This document shows positions 51,741-61,299 of a DNA stretch of 64,000 bases, piece after piece; position 1 is the first letter of the stretch, and each line of letters opens with the position of its first letter. Under the pieces are notes generated by a model. It made no database searches. It was given only the letters and a program-made list of their open reading frames with translations, and was not told the origin of the DNA. The position numbers and the translations under genes were made by a program. The stretch comes from Prolixibacter bellariivorans ATCC BAA-1284. Lineage in GTDB: Bacteria > Bacteroidota > Bacteroidia > Bacteroidales > Prolixibacteraceae. The stretch covers positions 186,001-250,000 of the forward strand of contig NZ_JHXO01000007.1 in assembly GCF_000621705.1 (NCBI RefSeq). The letters are read 5' to 3'.

Positions 51741-53510
51741 CTAATTATATTCTATCACCAACATTCCCCAATACTGCATCTCCGGAACGGTACAGGTGAG
51801 GTTAGAACCGTCTTGCGTAAATGCCAATTCTTCGGATGAACCGTAGCGATAATCGGGTGAAGCGTACCAGACCTTCTTCACTGTTTTTGAAGTCTCAATC
51901 TGCAGCGATAAATCTTTTATCACACGCTGAAAAGGTTGCGTTCCTGAAGCATCCCTCCAGTTCAGGCTGGTAGCGTCCATGTAATTCAATAAGTTGATAA
52001 CCTGCGTAGAACCGAAATCTTTTCCTGCCACAGCAACACTTCCGGTTTGTGGCGGCCAACTGTTGACATTAATTTGTCCGTCAAGTGAAGTCACTGACGG
52101 CGTGTTGAAATCGCCGTTGGCCTGCAATAGATTCTCATAAGCTACCTGAAAATCATAATAAGTGGTCAGCGCTTCTTTCAGGTCGGTCCGCATCAACAGG
52201 TTGTTGTTAGGGAAATATTCCTTGGCCAGCATGTGTTCTCCAAGTTCCAGATGGCTTCCGCCGAAAGCGAAAATAACGGCATCGGTCATCAACACGCCCG
52301 GCGTATTGAAATAGCCGGTGGAGTTGGCTTTGTCGTAATCCATGTAAGCAGCCAATACTGTTTTGGTACCTGCTCCGCCCATTTTAGTGTTGTCCTGAAT
52401 GATATTAGCCAGGTCCTCGTATTTATCGTTGGGGGACCAAACTTCGGTGTAGGCAAAATTTACCGGCGTCGACAGAATGTTGGCCTGACCATATTGATTG
52501 ACCGCATTCATCACCATTTTCTTATTCGGAAAACGTTGGTTCAAATTATTCAGGAACGAGCTGAATCCGTAAGGCAAGTCAGCTTGCTGTCCATTATAAT
52601 CGTAGACTGTTCCCCGATCGCCCAACTGGTCCAGATGCCAGCCGTCAAAATCAAGGAACTGGTAAACCAACGCCGTTTGATCGTCGATGTATTTCTGCCA
52701 GTCGAGATTGGCCGGATCGAGGACAAAGATGTCACTCAATGCCCAGTTGTTATCCAAATCGTGCTTGTTCACATTCTGATGATTGGCATCGTTATACAGC
52801 ATCCATGTAGATGAAACACCATCTGTAGCATAATCGTCCCAGGCACCGTAAAGCAAATTGTAAAACATGGAGGCAATGCCGTATTCGTGCGCTTTATCGA
52901 TGTAACCTTTCACCACGTCGAAGGAGACATCTCGTTTGGCAATATCCTGCCACTCCGCGGCGGGTTGTGAGCCATCCATCTTCAGTGGTGCATGATGCTT
53001 GTTTTGCCAGTCGTAGTATTGAATTCCATTGATATGATAGCGGGTGACCTTTGCTAGTTGCGTATTGATATCATCACTAGTCACATCACCCGAAAACTCT
53101 GAAAGAAAACCGTATCGGGGAAAATGTGTCCAGTCGGATGAAACATCCACACCAATACTTCCATACACCACTTCTTTGCCATCGACGGTTTCGTACACAT
53201 CCACCATATAACCCGTGAAATCGGTATTTGGAGCCGTCCATTGCCAGGTTTTCCCGGGGAAATCCTCTTCTTTGACAACTTCATTTAAATGACGATATCT
53301 GATTTTTGCCGAGGAAGTTAACCCCTTGTCGGCCGTAAACTGTATCACATCGCCGGGATGATACAAGGCTTTGTCGGTTGAGAGTTTTACCGCGGTGTTG
53401 GTCGTCGGATTATCCGGTCCGTCAGGTGAAGGAGCGGGTGCGTCCGATTTACTGCAACCTGCGAGTATGAATACGATAAGTAGATAATATAGTTTATTAA
53501 GGCTTGTCAT
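51741..53510 (-). CDS. GH66 endo-dextranase / cycloisomaltooligosaccharide glucanotransferase family lipoprotein
   Basis: The 589-aa protein has a lipobox (VFILAGCSKSDAP, Cys19) with an acidic mature start, so it is probably on the cell surface. After a beta domain (STDKALYHPGDVIQFTADK) comes the GH66 barrel: HINGIQYYDWQNKHHAPL, the nucleophile candidate Asp294 in DFDGWHLDQLGDRG, and the acid/base candidate Glu356 in FAYTEVWSPND. GH66 enzymes cut alpha-1,6-glucosidic bonds inside dextran. There is no CITase-type CBM35 insert visible. Bacteroides thetaiotaomicron uses a GH66-GH31 pair in its dextran locus. Confidence 0.92.
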   Translation of the reverse strand: MTSLNKLYYLLIVFILAGCSKSDAPAPSPDGPDNPTTNTAVKLSTDKALYHPGDVIQFTADKGLTSSAKIRYRHLNEVVKEEDFPGKTWQWTAPNTDFTGYMVDVYETVDGKEVVYGSIGVDVSSDWTHFPRYGFLSEFSGDVTSDDINTQLAKVTRYHINGIQYYDWQNKHHAPLKMDGSQPAAEWQDIAKRDVSFDVVKGYIDKAHEYGIASMFYNLLYGAWDDYATDGVSSTWMLYNDANHQNVNKHDLDNNWALSDIFVLDPANLDWQKYIDDQTALVYQFLDFDGWHLDQLGDRGTVYDYNGQQADLPYGFSSFLNNLNQRFPNKKMVMNAVNQYGQANILSTPVNFAYTEVWSPNDKYEDLANIIQDNTKMGGAGTKTVLAAYMDYDKANSTGYFNTPGVLMTDAVIFAFGGSHLELGEHMLAKEYFPNNNLLMRTDLKEALTTYYDFQVAYENLLQANGDFNTPSVTSLDGQINVNSWPPQTGSVAVAGKDFGSTQVINLLNYMDATSLNWRDASGTQPFQRVIKDLSLQIETSKTVKKVWYASPDYRYGSSEELAFTQDGSNLTCTVPEMQYWGMLVIEYN

Positions 53511-53578
53511 TTTCGGTTAACTTTCTGAATAACAACTATCATAGTTGAAACCCCGTTAGGTTTTAATCTGCTGTAAAA

Positions 53579-53605
53579 CTGGCGGAGAGATGAACACTCC
53601 GCCAG
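53579..53605 (-). promoter_or_regulatory. Intercistronic stem-loop between the SusE/F-like gene and GH66
   Basis: CTGGCGGAG-TGTTCATCT-CTCCGCCAG is a perfect 9-bp GC-rich stem with a 9-nt loop, 10 nt after the SusE/F-like stop. On the minus strand only TTTTACAG follows, so it is a weak terminator at best. It may protect the 3' end of the susCDE part of the mRNA or attenuate the enzyme genes. Confidence 0.75.
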
Positions 53606-53614
53606 CTATTAAAT

Positions 53615-55093
53615 TTATTGTTTCTGAATATTAATGGTTAAATCCTGAACATTAAGCGTAAGGGTGTAGGTTCCCGCATCGGCAGCAGAAATAGTCCACT
53701 TGTTGTCATCTGCTTCGCCACCGATGTGCCGGTACATTTTGGTCGGATCATTCGGATCAGGCATATACATATCTTGTCCCCAGTCGCTGTTTCTGTTAAC
53801 CGGGAATTTGAATTCGCCTTCTCCCAAATCTCCCTGGAATGTGAAGATGTACCAGTTATTCGGGTCCTGTGTCAATTCAATCGCGTTGGTGATATCCCAT
53901 CCAATGGAAGTCGCCGATCCCACAATGTAGAGCTTCAACGGCTCGATGGTAATGGTCATTTTTTTCAAATCAACCATGACGTGATACTGGTTTTCATTGG
54001 TTATCGTCCATTTGTTATCATCCGGATCACCGCCGTTGTGCAAATAGATCTTTGTTGAATCGGAGGGATCACGCATGTACATATCCTGGCTCCAGTCGGT
54101 ATTCCGGTTGACCGGAATTTTGAAATCTCCGGGTGTCAACACGCCGTCGTAGGTAAACTGGAAGAGGTTATCCGGATTCTGAACCATTGGTGTAGCATTG
54201 GCAATATCCCAACCATTTGGAGTAGCATCACCGACCAAATAGAGCTTATCATAAGGCGGACCGGGTTGTTTGGTAATGGTGATGGTCAAATTCACCAGGT
54301 TCAGCTTAATAATGTAGATGCCATCTTCTGCAATGGTAAACTGATCGTCTGGTTGTGCAGCATCTGTGCGGTAGATCAACGTATTTTCGTCTTTGCCTTT
54401 CTGATAAGAAGGCAGGAATGAACCCAGCGTGGTAATGAATTTCAGATTTCCGGCTTTCAACGTTCCCTGATAAGAGAATGTGGTCGGATCGTTTGCATCC
54501 GGAGTCATTGCTATTGCATTATTGGCATCCCAGCCATTTGGTGACGCATCACCAATCAGGTATAGTGTACTGGAAACCGGTTCATACGGTGTAACAGCAA
54601 ACTTCGATGCTTCGGTTACGTCATCCGGGACGGTTTCGCCGGCGATTTTGGCCGTAATCCGAGCTTCCAGTGTTACGGCGGTTCCGGGCTGAACGTTCCA
54701 ATAGTTCAGAAGCAAGTCATTCAATTCGCTTACCGTGAAATCTTTCTGGTAAACGGCTTTGCCCATGTTGTAGGACTTGGCATTGGCAAAATTGTTGCCA
54801 TCCTGATCTAGATCCAATGTGTAGGAGATGGAGTTACCGGTTCCCTGGTTACTGCCGGCTGTCCAGTTAATGCTGACTGCAACACTGGCATCATTTTTCT
54901 GCGCAAGCACAACGTTATCGGCTGAAGTCGACAGCGCCACCGGTGCTCCCATGGAAATAGTAATGGGTTCATCCTTGGTGCATGAATTCATCATGAACAC
55001 CGATGATAAGCTAAGCAACAGAATGAGCGTTAGTGAGCTGATATTCGCCCACGCCTGTTTCTTCTGATGTATATGAATATTGTATTTTTTCAT
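53615..55093 (-). CDS. SusE/SusF-like glycan-binding lipoprotein, 492 aa
   Basis: The lipobox is MMNSCTKDE (Cys38), after a long signal sequence. It has an N-terminal SusE-type Ig domain (residues ~45-170: ALSTSADNVVLAQKNDASVA) and three starch-binding-like beta domains at ~177-276, 284-384 and 388-490. These begin LYLIGDASPNGWDANNA, LYLVGDATPNGWDIANA and LYIVGSATSIGWDITNA. Domains two and three are near copies (NRNTDWSQDMYMRDPSD / NRNSDWGQDMYMPDPND). The Trp residues in GWD and DW are good candidates for sugar stacking. The protein is expected on the surface, holding substrate for SusCD. Located between SusD and GH66. Confidence 0.9.
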   Translation of the reverse strand: MKKYNIHIHQKKQAWANISSLTLILLLSLSSVFMMNSCTKDEPITISMGAPVALSTSADNVVLAQKNDASVAVSINWTAGSNQGTGNSISYTLDLDQDGNNFANAKSYNMGKAVYQKDFTVSELNDLLLNYWNVQPGTAVTLEARITAKIAGETVPDDVTEASKFAVTPYEPVSSTLYLIGDASPNGWDANNAIAMTPDANDPTTFSYQGTLKAGNLKFITTLGSFLPSYQKGKDENTLIYRTDAAQPDDQFTIAEDGIYIIKLNLVNLTITITKQPGPPYDKLYLVGDATPNGWDIANATPMVQNPDNLFQFTYDGVLTPGDFKIPVNRNTDWSQDMYMRDPSDSTKIYLHNGGDPDDNKWTITNENQYHVMVDLKKMTITIEPLKLYIVGSATSIGWDITNAIELTQDPNNWYIFTFQGDLGEGEFKFPVNRNSDWGQDMYMPDPNDPTKMYRHIGGEADDNKWTISAADAGTYTLTLNVQDLTINIQKQ

Positions 55094-55206
55094 TATTTCA
55101 TTGGTTTAAATGAAAAGGAGCAGAGCTTCCTCCGCAGAGGAAAAATGAACTGAATAAAACTCTGTTCTTTTCCAAATTGTCAATATTCGGGTTATTCTCC
55201 TCTGTT

Positions 55207-56676
55207 TTAATAACCTGGATTTTGTGTCAGGTTCGGATTGGCATCAATTTCCTTTTGAGGAATGGGCAGCAGCAGAAATTTGCTGGTGGCATTCACTTTG
55301 CCGATGGAATGCAGGAAGTTTAGCCCGTAATCGCCGTTGTCAACGCGAATCAAATCGAACCAACGTTGTCCTTCGAACGCCAGTTCCATGCGGCGTTCGT
55401 GCAATACCTTCGCCTTGAAATCGGCTTGCGATAAACCGGTTACTGCAGGTAATCCGGCACGGGCACGCACTTCATTCAGTGGTGCTTCAGCCTCGGATGT
55501 TTTGCCCAAATTGTTCAGCGCTTCGGCTTTCATCAGCAACACATCGGCATAACGCAGTATTGGGAAATCCATCGGACTATTGTCATATGAAGACGCAACT
55601 GATTTGGGAACCAGAAATTTGCGCAGATTGTATCCGGTCGTAGAATAGCCCGGATCGTAATCCATGCCGTCGAATTGCGGACACCCATCATATAGAATGG
55701 TTACATCCTTACGGAGATCGCCAGGTTCGTATGAATCGACAAACTCCTGGGTAGGTTGGTTCCATCCCCAGCCGCCGGCCACCATATTGGAGTTACGTGG
55801 ACCGGTAAAGGTACTTAGCCATGATGCCTGATTGGTATTGTCCCAGAAACCCTCACCGGCATTTCCGGTATACTGAATTTCGAAAAGAGACTCGACTGAG
55901 TTTTTCTTATCTACATCGAAGTTGTCGGCATAATTGGGATTTAGAGCATAACCCAGCGATTCTACTTCGTTTGCCAGTGTAACCACTTTATCCCACTGTC
56001 CAAGTGTCAGATATACCTTTGCTAATAAACCTGCGGCAGCACCTTTTGATGCTCTTCCCAGGTCACTGGATGAATATGAGGAGCGGGGCGGGAGCAATTG
56101 CTCGGCATCCGTCAGGTCAGCAATGATTTGTTCATAAACAGCTGCTTTGTCTGTACGCGAAGGACGAAGGTCATCACCAGGTTCCTGTGGAACGGTAATC
56201 AACGGAACATCACCAAAGAAGCGTACCAGGATGAAGTAGTATAATCCGCGCAGGAATTTGGCTTCACCAATGATTCGGTTTTTCAGATTTTCATCGATGT
56301 TCATGTCCGGGACCTTTTGCAGGATGATGTTACAACGCAGTATACCGGGTGACGGTCCGCGCCATAAATCAAGTACTCCGGCATTGTCTGTCGTGGTAAC
56401 GAAGTTGGCTTCATCTTGTGTCTCAATACCGTCAGTTCCGCCACCGGCACCGACGATACTGTTGCCTGCCATGATATCGGTGGTCCACATACGCATGTTG
56501 TACAGTTTGGGCCACTGTAAAGGTTGGTAAGCGCCATTAATGGCTGAGATGGCATCTTCTTTCGTTTGAAAGAAGTTTGCCGTATTGATCGAGTCGAGTG
56601 GTGCCTTTTCCAGAAAACTTTTGCTGCAGGCGACACTCATAAACATTGCTAATATCAGTATGAAATATTTTTTCAT
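55207..56676 (-). CDS. susD: SusD family outer-membrane glycan-binding lipoprotein
   Basis: The lipobox is SVACSKSFLEKAPLD (Cys17), followed by the SusD/RagB domain (INTANFFQTKEDAISAINGA; RNIILQKVPDMNIDEN-type start). The end carries ARAGLPAVTGLSQADF, then LHERRMELAFEGQRWFDLIR, and finally PIPQKEIDANPNLTQNPGY, the near-universal SusD end. 489 aa is normal. SusD closes over the SusC barrel like a lid and helps select oligosaccharides. It starts 18 nt after the SusC stop. Confidence 0.97.
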   Translation of the reverse strand: MKKYFILILAMFMSVACSKSFLEKAPLDSINTANFFQTKEDAISAINGAYQPLQWPKLYNMRMWTTDIMAGNSIVGAGGGTDGIETQDEANFVTTTDNAGVLDLWRGPSPGILRCNIILQKVPDMNIDENLKNRIIGEAKFLRGLYYFILVRFFGDVPLITVPQEPGDDLRPSRTDKAAVYEQIIADLTDAEQLLPPRSSYSSSDLGRASKGAAAGLLAKVYLTLGQWDKVVTLANEVESLGYALNPNYADNFDVDKKNSVESLFEIQYTGNAGEGFWDNTNQASWLSTFTGPRNSNMVAGGWGWNQPTQEFVDSYEPGDLRKDVTILYDGCPQFDGMDYDPGYSTTGYNLRKFLVPKSVASSYDNSPMDFPILRYADVLLMKAEALNNLGKTSEAEAPLNEVRARAGLPAVTGLSQADFKAKVLHERRMELAFEGQRWFDLIRVDNGDYGLNFLHSIGKVNATSKFLLLPIPQKEIDANPNLTQNPGY

Positions 56677-56694
56677 TGTTCAATCTTTTGCATG

Positions 56695-59600
56695 TTAGAA
56701 ATTCATGTTGACGCCGAAACTGAATGTTTTGGTCACCGGATATAGTCCGTTGTCAATACCATTGACTGTTCCACCGCCATCAATGCTCGAGTCTTGTACT
56801 TCCGGGTCAAAGCCGGTGTAGTTAGTTAGGGTATAAAGATTGGAACCGGAGAAGTAAACTCTTACTTTATTCATTCCCCATTTCCTGGTAAGGTTATCAG
56901 GTAACGTGTATCCGAAAACTACGTTTTTCAATCTCAGGTACGAGCCGTCTTCAATCCAGCGATTGGATGGACGGGTATTTTTGTTCGGATCGTTGAATAT
57001 TGCACGAGGAACATTCGTTTGATCACCTTCTTTCTGCCAGCGTTTCAGCGTTTCGGTGGTCTGGTTGTATGCAACAGCCATTCCTTCGCTCCAAATCCGG
57101 TTAACGTTCAGAATTTTATTTCCGGATACGCCCTGTAGAAATACAGAGAGATCGAATCCTTTATAGGAAAAGGTATTGTTGAGTGCGAAAATGAATTTCG
57201 GACTGGGATTTCCCAGGTAGGTACGGTCAGCGTCGTTGATAACACCGTCGCTGTTCAGGTCTTTAAACCGGATGTCACCTGCTGAGGTACGGTTGTACGG
57301 ATCGAGTCCGGGAACCTGTACGGCATGATTATCAACTTCCTGCTGATTCTGGAAGATGCCATCGGTCACAAATCCGTAGAATTCATTTACCGGCTGTCCT
57401 TCGGCTATACGTGCAGCTGCAAAGTTGAAATTGAAGCTGCCGGTAGTCATCGGAATGGAATCATTCAGACTGGTCACCTTATTTTCGTTGTAGGAAATAT
57501 TGAAATCGGTGTTCCATTTGAAACCGCCTTTGTCAATGTTTCTGGACGAAATGGTTAATTCCGCTCCTTTGCTTTCCATTTTACCGGCATTGATGGAAGG
57601 AACATCTACGTCAGAATATCCGGTCGAAATCGGAACCGACATCGGTACCAGCATATCGTTGGTATTTTTCTGATACACATCAGCTGTGATGTTGATTCGC
57701 TGATTCAGAATCGTGGCATCGAAACCGAGGTTGATCTGCTCCTGTGATTCCCATTTTACATTCGGATTAGGCATCATGTTGGGTACAACGGCACTGACAA
57801 TGTTGTCATTAAAGTTGTATTTTACAGTTTCCAGTTTCGAGGCGAATGAGTAGTTACCAATCTCTTGGTTTCCGGTGAAACCGATGCCGGCACGAATTTT
57901 CAGATCATCGATAAAATGAATGTTCTCGAAGAATTTCTCCTGCGAAATGCGCCATGCCACCGAACCCGACGGGAAAATTCCCCATTTATTGCCGGAACCG
58001 AAACGTGATGAACCATCACGACGAACGGTGGCAGTTACCAAATATTTGTCGGCGTAGTTGTAGTTTACTCGTGCCATGTAGGAAAGTAATGACCATTCAG
58101 AAGCATTCCCGTCCAGGGTCACTTGATCGGTTCCATTGCCCAGTTGCTGTGTTAAATCGCTGGCAAAATTTTGAATGGAACCTTTCATGAAATCGTAGCG
58201 ATTCTCCTGGGCACTGGTACCTACCATGGCCGTCAGATGATGAACATCTTTAAACGTTTTAGTGTAGGTGAGAGTATTGTCCCATACCCAGGTAATACTC
58301 TTATTGGATGCCTGGTATAGGTACGATTGATCCTGAGGAGTCGGTTTCCAGTCGTACTTGGGCGACCATGTGCGATCGTACCAGAAATTGGCCTGCAAAC
58401 CCGCATTGGTTTTGAAAACCAAACCATCAAGCAGGGTAATTTCAGCGTATACTGCACCACGGACATTGTAGCCATTGGTTGAATTGTCGATGAGTTTAGC
58501 CGAACCAATCGGGTTGCGGATATCGCCATCCCACGACGGACGTCCTTCCGGACCGGCATACGTTCCGTCTTCGTTATATATTGGTTGTGTAGGAAGCGCT
58601 TTAATCGTATTCCCGATGTTGTAATCGCCTTTGCTTTTAATATCGTGATTCAAAGTCAGGCGGTTGCCAAATTTGACATTCTTGAAAACCTTCGACTCGG
58701 AATTGAACTGTACGGTGTACCGTTTGTAGTTGGTATTCATCACAATTCCATCCTGATCCAATACATTTCCGGATATGTAATAGCTTGTTTTTTCGCTTCC
58801 GCCGGAATAGGAGACTGACAGGTTATGCATACCTGCCGGGCTAAACAGCGCTCCGAGCCAATCGGTGCCTTTTCCAAGCGATGAGGGATTGGCATAAGCC
58901 GGATTCTGTTCCAGACCTGCATTGGCCATCATATCGTTGTGCAATGCGGCAAACTGCGATGCATCCAACACTTTAATCATGTTAGTGGCTTGCTGGATTC
59001 CGTAGTTGTAGTCGACATTAATGTTGCCTTTGCCCGATTTACCCAACTTGGTAGTAATAATGACGACACCGTTGGCACCACGCGAACCATAAATCGCGGT
59101 AGCGGAAGCGTCCTTTAATATCTGGACCGATGCAATGTCATTCATGTTTAACTGATTCAGTCCGTCCTGGGTAGGAACACCGTCAATAACCAGCAACGGG
59201 TTGTTGTTGTTAATGGTTCCCAGCCCACGGATCCGGATGGTTGCATCACTTCCCGGCGCTCCATTCGAGATAATCTGAACGCCGGCTGCCCGTCCCTGCA
59301 AGGCATCGCTTACACTAGGAACCGGAAGGGATTCCATATCTCCGGTACGTACCGAGACAATCGATCCGGTCAAATCCTTTTTCTTCTGGTAGCCGTAACC
59401 CACAGCCACCACTTCGTCCAAACCAATGGCCTGCTCCTGCATGATTACATTCAGAGTAGGCTCGCCGTTTAAAACAACTTCGCGGGTTTTCATTCCAACA
59501 AACGAGAAAACCAACGTGGTGCCAACCGGGGCATCTGCAAGATTGTAGTTCCCGTTAAAATCAGTGATCGTTCCGTTGGTCGTTCCCTTTATCACGATAG

Positions 59601-60057
59601 TAACACCGGGAATAGGGTCTCCTTTGGGATTAGTCACTTTTCCTTTTAAAGGATGAGACTGCGGCTGGGTAGTGTTGGTAGGTTCCTCACTACCATTTTT
59701 GGGATAAAGTACAATGCGTCGGTCGATGATTTTGTAGGTAATGTTTCTACCTTCAAATAACCGGTTCAGAACGTCTTCAATGTTACTCTCGTTCGCTTTT
59801 ATGCTAACGCGATCATCTAACTGAATCTGGTCAGCATTGTAAAAGAAAACAAACTGAGTTTGCTGTTCAATCTGATTCAGTGCATTTTCCAGGGTCGTAT
59901 TTTCGAGGTTGACCGAAAGTCGGGTTTCCTGCGAATAAACACTGGCTGAGACCTGCATCAGGCTTAGAAGTAAAATGACGAACGTTAGTCGCATAATTAA
60001 CCATAGTTTAATCATGCCATTCCTGGGAAAGGCAAGCAATCGAAACTTTTTTTTCAT
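56695..60057 (-). CDS. susC: SusC family TonB-dependent transporter with N-terminal STN domain
   Basis: The 1120-aa protein has a signal (LTFVILLLSLMQVSASVYS) and an STN domain (residues ~45-115: TRLSVNLENTTLENALNQIE; IEDVLNRLFEGRNITYKII). A carboxypeptidase-like domain follows (PLKGKVTNPKGDPIPGVTIV). Then come the plug (LDEVVAVGYGYQKKKDLTGS; ILKDASATAIYGSRGANGVV) and the beta barrel. The STN domain is the part that contacts a FecR-type anti-sigma factor, and such a gene lies directly upstream, as in hybrid signalling/transport systems. It brings oligosaccharides across the outer membrane powered by TonB/ExbB/ExbD. Confidence 0.97.
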   Translation of the reverse strand: MKKKFRLLAFPRNGMIKLWLIMRLTFVILLLSLMQVSASVYSQETRLSVNLENTTLENALNQIEQQTQFVFFYNADQIQLDDRVSIKANESNIEDVLNRLFEGRNITYKIIDRRIVLYPKNGSEEPTNTTQPQSHPLKGKVTNPKGDPIPGVTIVIKGTTNGTITDFNGNYNLADAPVGTTLVFSFVGMKTREVVLNGEPTLNVIMQEQAIGLDEVVAVGYGYQKKKDLTGSIVSVRTGDMESLPVPSVSDALQGRAAGVQIISNGAPGSDATIRIRGLGTINNNNPLLVIDGVPTQDGLNQLNMNDIASVQILKDASATAIYGSRGANGVVIITTKLGKSGKGNINVDYNYGIQQATNMIKVLDASQFAALHNDMMANAGLEQNPAYANPSSLGKGTDWLGALFSPAGMHNLSVSYSGGSEKTSYYISGNVLDQDGIVMNTNYKRYTVQFNSESKVFKNVKFGNRLTLNHDIKSKGDYNIGNTIKALPTQPIYNEDGTYAGPEGRPSWDGDIRNPIGSAKLIDNSTNGYNVRGAVYAEITLLDGLVFKTNAGLQANFWYDRTWSPKYDWKPTPQDQSYLYQASNKSITWVWDNTLTYTKTFKDVHHLTAMVGTSAQENRYDFMKGSIQNFASDLTQQLGNGTDQVTLDGNASEWSLLSYMARVNYNYADKYLVTATVRRDGSSRFGSGNKWGIFPSGSVAWRISQEKFFENIHFIDDLKIRAGIGFTGNQEIGNYSFASKLETVKYNFNDNIVSAVVPNMMPNPNVKWESQEQINLGFDATILNQRINITADVYQKNTNDMLVPMSVPISTGYSDVDVPSINAGKMESKGAELTISSRNIDKGGFKWNTDFNISYNENKVTSLNDSIPMTTGSFNFNFAAARIAEGQPVNEFYGFVTDGIFQNQQEVDNHAVQVPGLDPYNRTSAGDIRFKDLNSDGVINDADRTYLGNPSPKFIFALNNTFSYKGFDLSVFLQGVSGNKILNVNRIWSEGMAVAYNQTTETLKRWQKEGDQTNVPRAIFNDPNKNTRPSNRWIEDGSYLRLKNVVFGYTLPDNLTRKWGMNKVRVYFSGSNLYTLTNYTGFDPEVQDSSIDGGGTVNGIDNGLYPVTKTFSFGVNMNF

Positions 60058-60117
60058 AGATTTGTAATGCTAAGTTCTACAAATGAATAGCTCCAACTAT
60101 TCGTTTTTAATTTAACA

Positions 60118-60150
60118 GCCGGGAAGTGCTCCAACATTTCCCGGTTTTAT
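60118..60150. promoter_or_regulatory. Hairpin between the FecR and SusC genes
   Basis: GCCGGGAA ... TTTCCCGGT forms an ~8-bp stem with an 11-nt loop, about 12 nt after the FecR stop. The T-rich flank lies on the wrong side for minus-strand termination. It may be a processing or attenuation element separating regulator genes from the transport genes. Confidence 0.6.
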
Positions 60151-60155
60151 TGTTT

Positions 60156-61169
60156 TTATTTCCGTTCAATCCATATATCAGTGCTGTCACGTTGTACTTT
60201 GATGGGAATCGTCAGGTTAACCAGATCAAAGAATTTTTCAATGTTGTCGTCTTTGTAGGCAGCTCCCGAGAAGACTTCTTTGCCGAGTTCAACATCCCGG
60301 AAGTGTATGTTCACTTTGTACATCCGCTCCAGTGTTTTCGCTATCTCGTTTAGTGGTTGCCGGTTGAAGTGATACTCGCCGGTTCGCCAGGTGGTAACCA
60401 GATTGGCATTGGCTTTTACAACTTTATCCTGCCCGGTACTCTTGTCATAACTCCATTGTTCACCCGGTTTCAGCATTACCGGCGCTTCTTTTTGCGGAAT
60501 ATCTTTAATTTCCACAACTCCTTTCAATAGCGTGGTTTCTGTTCGGTTGTCTTCCGGATAGGCCCGAACATCGAATTGTGTCCCTAGTACGTTCACACTC
60601 ATATTGGGCGTAATGACCCGAAAAACGCGTGATTTATTGTGTGTCACTTTGAAATAGGCCTCTCCAACCAATTCGATTTCCTGTAGTTTTTTGTCAGGCG
60701 AAATGTGGTATTTCAGTTTGGAATCGTAGTTCAGTGCCACAAATGTGCCATCGGGCAACGTTACTTCCGATTGCTGTCCGCGCGGAGTATTGAATTCAAT
60801 GACCTGGCTTTGCAAATCACCGGAAGAAAAGAAATGCCTTTCGCCCAGGAAATAACTGGTTACTCCCAGGATAAGAAGAATGGAAGCTGCTGCTGCAATA
60901 CGAGGCAATCGTTTGATAAAATGACCTGAAAACTTGCTTTTGCGGCGAAAGATATCGAGTGATTCGTGCTTTATTCTTTTGAAATCATCGTCTCCGATTT
61001 GTGATTGTTGAATCTCATTTCGTTTCCATTTCAGCACATAACCAATCAACAGGGCCAGGGCCGATTCGCGGTTTTTCCTTTTTTCCTCGTGGTAATCCCG
61101 GAGCGAATCTTTGGTCAGCTTGTTCTGAAATTGTTTATCAAACAAATGATCAGAGATGTTCTTTTTCAT
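60156..61169 (-). CDS. FecR family anti-sigma factor
   Basis: A 337-aa protein with an N-terminal cytoplasmic part (residues 1-~90) that includes a short helical anti-sigma segment. One TM helix (LPRIAAAASILLILGVTSYF) follows, then the periplasmic FecR domain (FNTPRGQQSEVTLPDGTFVA; PNMSVNVLGTQFDVRAYPED) and a C-terminal STN-like DUF4974 domain (PLNEIAKTLERMYKVNIHFR). It should hold the sigma factor inactive until the STN of SusC signals that substrate is bound. Located between sigma and SusC genes, 130 nt after the sigma stop. Confidence 0.95.
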   Translation of the reverse strand: MKKNISDHLFDKQFQNKLTKDSLRDYHEEKRKNRESALALLIGYVLKWKRNEIQQSQIGDDDFKRIKHESLDIFRRKSKFSGHFIKRLPRIAAAASILLILGVTSYFLGERHFFSSGDLQSQVIEFNTPRGQQSEVTLPDGTFVALNYDSKLKYHISPDKKLQEIELVGEAYFKVTHNKSRVFRVITPNMSVNVLGTQFDVRAYPEDNRTETTLLKGVVEIKDIPQKEAPVMLKPGEQWSYDKSTGQDKVVKANANLVTTWRTGEYHFNRQPLNEIAKTLERMYKVNIHFRDVELGKEVFSGAAYKDDNIEKFFDLVNLTIPIKVQRDSTDIWIERK

Positions 61170-61299
61170 GGTGTTCGGTTTACTCTTTATCCTAAAAAGC
61201 CAAACCGTTGGTTATATACCCCTCTGTTAAATGTGCTGTAAAACATATTTGTGATTTTACCGCTAAAAGGAAGGGGAGAGGTGTCCGGATTTTGCAGCT

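Noticed and set aside
55224-55552. Overlapping plus-strand frames opposite the SusD 3' part
   Set aside because: SusD motifs on the minus strand are complete through the conserved C-terminus.
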